The translations under genes and the position numbers were made by a program. From Christensenella sp. UBA941 (GTDB lineage: Bacteria; Bacillota; Clostridia; Christensenellales; UBA941): a stretch of 7,982 nucleotides of DNA. Numbering within the stretch: position 1 is the stretch's first letter; each line of letters opens with the position of its first letter. Positions 4,369-7,982 of the stretch are shown here, in pieces. The notes beneath the pieces were generated by a model that was not told the DNA's origin, did no database searches, and saw only the letters and a program-made list of their open reading frames with translations. Location of the stretch: assembly GCA_002293365.1 (NCBI GenBank), contig DBDD01000180.1, positions 1,516 to 9,497 on the forward strand. Direction: 5' to 3'.

Positions 4369-5430
4369 ATGGAAAATAATGGCGCGAAACAGCCGAAAAA
4401 GCTGAAACGCGTTTGGCAACTTCTATATATAATACTGACATTTGGTGTTTTGGTCGTATTCGGACTGCTGGACGATGAGGTCAAAAATATTTCAGATGCG
4501 CTTGAAGCGCTGAATCCTTCTTTTCTTTTGCTCGCGCTTGGCTCCATGATCGTTTTCTGGTTTGCCGAGGGCGTCTTGATTCATCTGATAATCAAATACC
4601 TGCATGGGCCGATTCGCCTTAGGTCTTCGCTGCTCATAAGCGTTATCGGGCAATACTACAGCGCCTTGACGCCTTTTGCCTCGGGAGGGCAGCCGATTCA
4701 AGCGATTTACTTGAAGCGTTACGGCGTGCCCGTAGGGACGTCTACGAGCGTGCTTGTCATGAAATTCCTTTTATGGCAAATAGGGGTACTGCTCGTCTCT
4801 GGCGTCGCCATCATTTTTAACGTCGGCAATCCATTCAGCTCCGGCATCGCGGCGGTCATAGTCGTCGGCTATGTGTTGAATTTTATCGTGCTATTCGCGG
4901 CGGTCATGGCGATGTATAAGCCGATTTTTATAACGCGGATCGGCGACACGATCGTCCGCTTCCTCGTCAAAATTCGTATCGTAAAGCGTCCTGAAAAGCT
5001 CTACGACAAGCTGCACGCGACGCTCGCGGACTACGCCCACGCCATGAAAACGGCGCGCGAGCTTAGAGGCAAGATTTTCGTACTGTTGCTCGGGACGCTA
5101 GTGGAGTTTTTCGCGTATTTGGGCGTGACATACTTTATCTATCTGGCTTTCGGCAATACAGGGCAGTCCTACATGTATATCGTGCTGCTCCAGTCGATTA
5201 TCTACGTTACGGTGTCGTTCTTTCCGCTGCCGGGCGCTTCGGGTGCGTCGGAGGGCGGGTTCTACCTCGCGTTCAATTCAATATTCCCATCGGCGCAGAC
5301 GTACGTCGCAATGCTTCTGTGGCGCGGCTTCACGTACTATATCAATATCATAGTCGGCGCGGGGATGGTGCTTATCGACAGCATCCTTCAGGCGCGCGTC
5401 AAGAAGCGCGCGGGGGATTTTGAAGGGTAG
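4369..5430 (+). CDS. YbhN/MprF-N-type integral membrane protein (LPG synthase TM domain, UPF0104)
   Basis: The 353-residue polytopic protein matches the lysylphosphatidylglycerol synthase transmembrane family (the MprF N-terminal half and the stand-alone YbhN/AglD group). In MprF this part flips aminoacylated lipids across the membrane; stand-alone members are often assigned to lipid or glycolipid translocation. Visible landmarks are a basic cytoplasmic N-terminus (KQPKKLKR, 7-14), a first helix at about 18-34, the conserved YYSALTPFASGGQPIQAIYL (96-115), a cytoplasmic basic segment (about 190-234, RIVKRPEKLYDKL) and FFPLPGASGASEGGF (284-298), the family PxPGxSGxxEGGF motif. About eight helices can be counted. 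There is no soluble synthase domain, so it cannot itself aminoacylate lipid. The ATG at 4369 is 4 nt after TTGGAGG (4358-4364); an adjacent TTG at 4366 is too close. The substrate cannot be told from sequence. Confidence 0.85.
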   Translation: MENNGAKQPKKLKRVWQLLYIILTFGVLVVFGLLDDEVKNISDALEALNPSFLLLALGSMIVFWFAEGVLIHLIIKYLHGPIRLRSSLLISVIGQYYSALTPFASGGQPIQAIYLKRYGVPVGTSTSVLVMKFLLWQIGVLLVSGVAIIFNVGNPFSSGIAAVIVVGYVLNFIVLFAAVMAMYKPIFITRIGDTIVRFLVKIRIVKRPEKLYDKLHATLADYAHAMKTARELRGKIFVLLLGTLVEFFAYLGVTYFIYLAFGNTGQSYMYIVLLQSIIYVTVSFFPLPGASGASEGGFYLAFNSIFPSAQTYVAMLLWRGFTYYINIIVGAGMVLIDSILQARVKKRAGDFEG

Positions 5431-5482
5431 TTTTTTGCAGCGAATTTACAATTCATTCATCCTTGCGTTTATCGGCTTGTCG

Positions 5483-5511
5483 GTAAAGCATTATATTGAA
5501 TTATGCTTTAC
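5483..5511. promoter_or_regulatory. Dyad operator candidate for the relB-type antitoxin
   Basis: GTAAAGCAT (5483-5491) and ATGCTTTAC (5503-5511) form a perfect 9-bp inverted repeat separated by 11 bp. It overlaps the -35 box at 5496-5501. RelB/DinJ-type antitoxins commonly repress their own promoters through such dyads, so this is the expected autoregulatory site. Binding is inferred, not shown. Confidence 0.55.
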
Positions 5512-5525
5512 GTTTGTGATATAAT
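5496..5525 (+). promoter_or_regulatory. Extended -10 promoter for the antitoxin gene
   Basis: TATAAT (5520-5525) is perfect and carries an upstream TG (5517-5518) at extended -10 spacing. TTGAAT (5496-5501, 4/6 of consensus) lies 18 bp upstream. Initiation near 5532 would give a very short leader that begins around the AAAGGA ribosome site (5533-5538). Confidence 0.65.
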
Positions 5526-5548
5526 ATCTATAAAAGGATTTGATTATT

Positions 5549-5824
5549 GTGGCGCAAGCTATGGTTAATTTTCGCATGGATGAAGAACTGAAAGCGGGCA
5601 TGGAGCAGGTGTGCAAGGAAATGGGGCTGAGTATGACAGCCGCCTTCACCATCTTTGCCGCTAAAGTTAATAAGGAAAGAAGAATTCCGTTTGAAGTGGC
5701 GGCGGATCCCAATCCGTTTTATTCGGAGGCGAATATGAAACGCCTTCAAAGAGCCATCGCAGAGGTTGAATCAGGAAAAGCGAAGCTGACCGAGCATGAG
5801 CTTATCGAGGGCGAAGATGTTTAA
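5549..5824 (+). CDS. relB: RelB/DinJ-family antitoxin
   Basis: The 91-residue protein has the DinJ/RelB layout. An N-terminal ribbon-helix-helix DNA-binding domain (about 5-50) reads MVNFRMDEELKAGMEQV, then MGLSMTAAFTIFAAKV and RRIPFEV. A variable tail (51-91, NPFYSEANMKRLQRAIAEVESGK to the acidic end) normally wraps and neutralises the toxin. Antitoxins of this type sequester an RNase toxin and repress their own promoter. The GTG start at 5549 is chosen because AAAGGA (5533-5538) is 10 nt upstream; the TTG at 5540 is too close and the ATG at 5561 too far. The gene ends overlapping a YoeB-type remnant by 8 bp, the usual antitoxin-first layout. Length and motifs look intact, so it is now an antitoxin without a functional local toxin. 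Confidence 0.88.
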   Translation: MAQAMVNFRMDEELKAGMEQVCKEMGLSMTAAFTIFAAKVNKERRIPFEVAADPNPFYSEANMKRLQRAIAEVESGKAKLTEHELIEGEDV

Positions 5825-5879
5825 GCTATGGCACGATGATGCTTGGGAGGATTATCTTTATTTGGTACTTACAGTATAA
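5817..5879 (+). pseudogene. Truncated YoeB/Txe-family mRNA interferase toxin remnant
   Basis: An ATG overlaps the end of the antitoxin gene by 8 bp and opens a frame of only 20 codons, MFKLWHDDAWEDYLYLVLTV, with GAGG (5807-5810) suitably placed upstream. The first 16 residues match the start of YoeB/Txe toxins, typically (K/L)(L/I)W-x2-x-(A/S)W-(E/D)DYLYWQ. YoeB proteins are about 85 residues; the catalytic Glu, Arg and C-terminal His of the family (E46, R65, H83 in E. coli) are absent. At the break, TATTTGG would read Tyr-Trp, the expected next residues, if one T in 5861-5863 were removed, so a +1 insertion may have started the decay. The shifted frame continues only to about 5911 and shows little further similarity, so a deletion is also needed. 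It cannot be an active RNase. Confidence 0.75.
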
Positions 5880-5911
5880 AGTGCTAATAACTAAATTGAG
5901 GAGTGGGCGGC

Positions 5912-6934
5912 ATGGAAAAAACACGTCTCGGCAAGACCAATCTTATGGTGTCGCGGACAAGCGTCGGCTGTATTCCGATTCAAAGGCGCAGTGACGCTGA
6001 ATCGACGGCCCTTTTGCGCGCGGCGTATGACGGCGGCGTCAATTTCTACGACACTGCCCGCGCGTATACGTCCAGCGAGCGCAAGCTCGGCCTCGCGCTT
6101 GGCGGCGTGCGAGCGAAGATCGTAATAGCGTCAAAAACCATGGCGAAAACCGGCGAGGGCTTGGAAAAGGATCTTGAGGAGTCGCTTTCAGAGCTCGGAA
6201 CCGAATATATCGACCTCTATCAACTCCATAATCCCGCCGAAACCCCGTACCCTGGCGAAGCAAACGGCTTGTACGACGCGGCGCTTGCGGCAAAGGCAAA
6301 AGGGAAAATCCGGCATATAGGCATCACCAGCCACCGCCTTTCGCTCGCAAAAGAGATGGTCGAAAGCGGGCTGTACGAAACCATGCAGTTCCCCATGAGC
6401 TGCCTCGCCTCCGAAGACGAAATCGGGCTCGTAAAGCTTTGCGCTAGGCGCGACGTGGGGTTTATAGCTATGAAAGGCTTGGCGGGAGGGCTTATTACCA
6501 ACGCGAAGCCTACGTTCGCTTTTTTGCGGCAGCTTGAAAATGTCGTACCGATTTGGGGGCTGGAACACATTTGGCAGCTTGAGGAATTTTTGCGCTACGA
6601 GGAAGCGCCGCCGGCATTGGACGACGATATGCGCGCGGCGATCGAAAAAGACAGGGCGGAGCTATCGGGCAACTATTGCCGGGGCTGCGGCTATTGCCTG
6701 CCATGTCCGGCGGGGATCAATATACCGATGGCGGCTCGAATGAGGCTGCTGCTTACAAGAATGGACTGGCGCGGCATGATAGGCGAGCAAGATCAAACAG
6801 CCATGCGCAAAATAAACGACTGTACGCGCTGCCTCGATTGCGCAAAGCGCTGCCCCTACAATTTAGAGCCGCCGGCGCTGCTGAACGAAAGCTTGGCATA
6901 TTTCGAAGAGTTTCTATTGGAGCATAAGGCGTAA
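5912..6934 (+). CDS. Aldo/keto reductase with C-terminal double 4Fe-4S ferredoxin motif
   Basis: The 340-residue cytosolic protein joins an aldo/keto reductase barrel (about 1-225) to an iron-sulfur tail (about 250-318). The AKR catalytic tetrad is D47, Y52, K75 and H106, in NFYDTARAY, IASKT and LYQLHNP, so NAD(P)H-linked carbonyl chemistry is plausible. The tail has C256, C259, C262 and C265 followed by Pro, then C304, C307, C310 and C314 followed by Pro, each able to bind a 4Fe-4S cluster. This fusion is common in anaerobes and suggests electron transfer to or from ferredoxin; the substrate is unknown. The ATG at 5912 has GAGGAG (5898-5903) 8 nt upstream; the GTG at 5903 overlaps that site. 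The gene lies 32 bp after the toxin remnant with no clear promoter of its own, so it may be read from the antitoxin promoter. Confidence 0.9.
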   Translation: MEKTRLGKTNLMVSRTSVGCIPIQRRSDAESTALLRAAYDGGVNFYDTARAYTSSERKLGLALGGVRAKIVIASKTMAKTGEGLEKDLEESLSELGTEYIDLYQLHNPAETPYPGEANGLYDAALAAKAKGKIRHIGITSHRLSLAKEMVESGLYETMQFPMSCLASEDEIGLVKLCARRDVGFIAMKGLAGGLITNAKPTFAFLRQLENVVPIWGLEHIWQLEEFLRYEEAPPALDDDMRAAIEKDRAELSGNYCRGCGYCLPCPAGINIPMAARMRLLLTRMDWRGMIGEQDQTAMRKINDCTRCLDCAKRCPYNLEPPALLNESLAYFEEFLLEHKA

Positions 6935-6947
6935 TCCTTACAAATTT

Positions 6948-6976
6948 TTGACAAGCACAGGCTATTGTGTTATCAT
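6948..6976 (+). promoter_or_regulatory. Strong sigma-A promoter for the helicase leader
   Basis: A perfect TTGACA (6948-6953) is followed after 17 bp by TATCAT (6971-6976, 5/6 of consensus). It is the best promoter in the window. Initiation near 6983 would leave about 80 nt before the helicase ATG, including the hairpin at 7005-7046. Confidence 0.8.
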
Positions 6977-6982
6977 GCGCTT

Positions 6983-7053
6983 AGTATTAAACGCCACAGG
7001 GCCTCGCATGTTTTTGTAAGTCCAGTATGGGTTACGGGAACATGCGTTTTTTT
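6983..7053 (+). ncRNA. Candidate attenuated leader or small RNA upstream of the helicase gene
   Basis: The predicted start of the strong promoter and the end of the U-tract define a transcript of about 70 nt with no ORF of note. It has a single-stranded 5' part (6983-7004) and one long hairpin. It could be a small RNA in its own right, or the terminated form of a helicase mRNA leader whose read-through is regulated. No known riboswitch motif was recognised, and I found no clear alternative antiterminator pairing within the predicted transcript. Confidence 0.35.
7005..7053 (+). terminator. Terminator-like hairpin in the helicase leader
   Basis: CGCATGTT (7005-7012) pairs with AACATGCG (7039-7046). 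The stem continues inward through G-U pairs (7013-7015 with 7036-7038), GTAA with TTAC (7016-7019/7032-7035) and TCCA with TGGG (7021-7024/7028-7031), leaving one bulged G (7020) and a GTA loop: about 19 pairs. Seven T residues (7047-7053) follow directly, then GGAG (7054-7057). It has the hallmarks of an intrinsic terminator but lies inside the leader of the gene it precedes. Confidence 0.75.
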
Positions 7054-7062
7054 GGAGAAAAC

Positions 7063-7982
7063 ATGGATTCGACACCCTTTACCGAGCTCGGCGTTTCGAG
7101 CGAAATAGCGAAGAGCCTTCGCAGAATGAAATTTACGACCCCCACGCCGGTGCAAAAGCTTACGATCGCGCCGTTTTTGAACGGCGAAGATCTTTTGGTG
7201 CAAGCGCCTACGGGTACGGGCAAGACGGCAGCCTTCGGTATGCCCATTATCCAGCGGCTCGATATCGCAAAGCTTGAGCCGCAAGCCTTGATTCTCTGTC
7301 CGACGCGCGAGCTGGCGCTGCAAATAACCGGCGTATTGCGAGAGCTTTCTTCGCACAAACAAGGCGTACGCATCGCGGCAATCTACGGCGGCGAGAATAT
7401 CAACAGGCAGTTTCAGGCGCTCAGCAATTCCCCGCATATTCTGGTCGCGACGCCGGGGCGTCTCATGGATCACATGCAGCGTAAAACGGTAAAACTTACT
7501 GATATCCGCACGGTCGTTTTGGACGAAGCCGACCGTATGCTCGATATGGGTTTTCGCCGCGATATCGAGCGGATATTGCGCGCAACGCCCAAGGAGCGCC
7601 AAACGGTCATGTACTCCGCGACTATTCCGCAGGAGATATATTTTATAGCGGGCGAATACCAAAAGCACGCGAAAGAGATACGCGTCGAACAGGAATCGCT
7701 GGCTGTGGAAACCGTCCGGCAATATTATACCGTCGTACATACCGGCGGCAAGTCAGACGCGCTGGTCATGCTGCTAAAAAACAACGATTTTCCGTTGACG
7801 CTGGTTTTCGTGAACCAAAAGCACCGCGCCGATAGAGTAGCGGAGCAATTGCGCCGTAGGGGCATCAAGGCCGCCGCGCTGCACGGCAATATGCGCCAGA
7901 GCCAGCGCGACCGCGTGATGAAGCAGTACCGTCTGGGCGAATTGCAGACGCTCGTCGCGACGGACGTCGCCGCGCGCGGTAT
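7063..7982 (+). CDS. DEAD-box ATP-dependent RNA helicase (3' end outside window)
   Basis: The visible 306 residues cover all of the first RecA-like domain and much of the second. Motifs in order are the Q motif (F6 with Q31 in TPTPVQ), Walker A APTGTGKT at 48-55, PTRELA at 80-85, TPGR at 130-133, DEAD at 154-157, SAT at 185-187, LVFVNQK at 247-253, and LVATDVAARG at 297-306, where the window ends. Proteins of this family use ATP to unwind short RNA duplexes in ribosome assembly, mRNA decay and cold adaptation; it is closest in style to the DeaD/CshA/RhlE group, but the diagnostic C-terminus is missing. Walker A begins AP rather than the more usual AQ, a minor variant. The ATG at 7063 has GGAG (7054-7057) 5 nt upstream. 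Expression is probably governed by the promoter and hairpin in the leader. Confidence 0.95.
   Translation, partial: MDSTPFTELGVSSEIAKSLRRMKFTTPTPVQKLTIAPFLNGEDLLVQAPTGTGKTAAFGMPIIQRLDIAKLEPQALILCPTRELALQITGVLRELSSHKQGVRIAAIYGGENINRQFQALSNSPHILVATPGRLMDHMQRKTVKLTDIRTVVLDEADRMLDMGFRRDIERILRATPKERQTVMYSATIPQEIYFIAGEYQKHAKEIRVEQESLAVETVRQYYTVVHTGGKSDALVMLLKNNDFPLTLVFVNQKHRADRVAEQLRRRGIKAAALHGNMRQSQRDRVMKQYRLGELQTLVATDVAARG

Noticed and set aside
4731..4746. GTAGGGACG, the edge of palindrome unit B, inside the YbhN-type gene
   Set aside because: Only the first nine bases match, the reading frame is continuous, and no full unit follows.
6850..6865. A 12-base match (GCCCCTACAATT) to the right edge of palindrome unit D
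   Set aside because: It encodes the conserved Cys-Pro-Tyr-Asn of the ferredoxin motif and has no palindrome next to it, so it is coincidence.
6973..7740. Long minus-strand open frame of 255 codons opposite the helicase
   Set aside because: The plus strand encodes a helicase with all motifs in order; the antisense frame is a by-product of codon bias.

Overview
The window reads as ordinary chromosome from an anaerobic, Gram-positive-type bacterium, most likely a clostridial Firmicute. The grounds are AAGGAG-type ribosome sites, consensus sigma-A promoters, U-tract terminators, a clostridial-type Lgt variant, an aldo/keto reductase with two added 4Fe-4S motifs, and a RelB/YoeB-type locus. Base composition is mixed, with GC-rich third codon positions in the genes and AT-rich intergenic stretches. 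The lineage is inferred from family resemblance only.

Left end (1-1404): two minus-strand genes, each with its own promoter. These are the first 31 codons of an ATP-type PEP carboxykinase (pckA) and a complete 16S rRNA dimethyltransferase (rsmA/ksgA). Between rsmA and the next gene lies a compact array of four short palindromes (1191-1368) in a nested inverted layout, with a compensatory base-pair change between the two inner copies.

Middle (1405-5430): an envelope-flavoured stretch on the plus strand. It holds an exported L,D-transpeptidase, a small DUF4190-like membrane protein behind a promoter overlapped by a large dyad, an Lgt-family protein with substituted active-site residues, a small exported protein or lipoprotein, and a YbhN/MprF-N-type membrane protein. 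A 40-codon minus-strand gene resembling the N-terminus of a small antitoxin family lies at 2284-2406 and converges on the L,D-transpeptidase over shared hairpins.

Right part (5431-7982): an intact RelB/DinJ antitoxin behind a promoter with a dyad operator, followed immediately by a broken YoeB-type toxin of only 20 codons. Next come an aldo/keto reductase-ferredoxin fusion and a DEAD-box RNA helicase cut by the window edge. The helicase follows a near-consensus promoter and an about 80-nt leader whose strong terminator-like hairpin ends directly against the ribosome-binding site.

I found no large undescribed multi-gene system. The best leads are the palindrome array, the helicase leader (attenuator or small RNA), the two eroded toxin-antitoxin loci, and the atypical Lgt active site.
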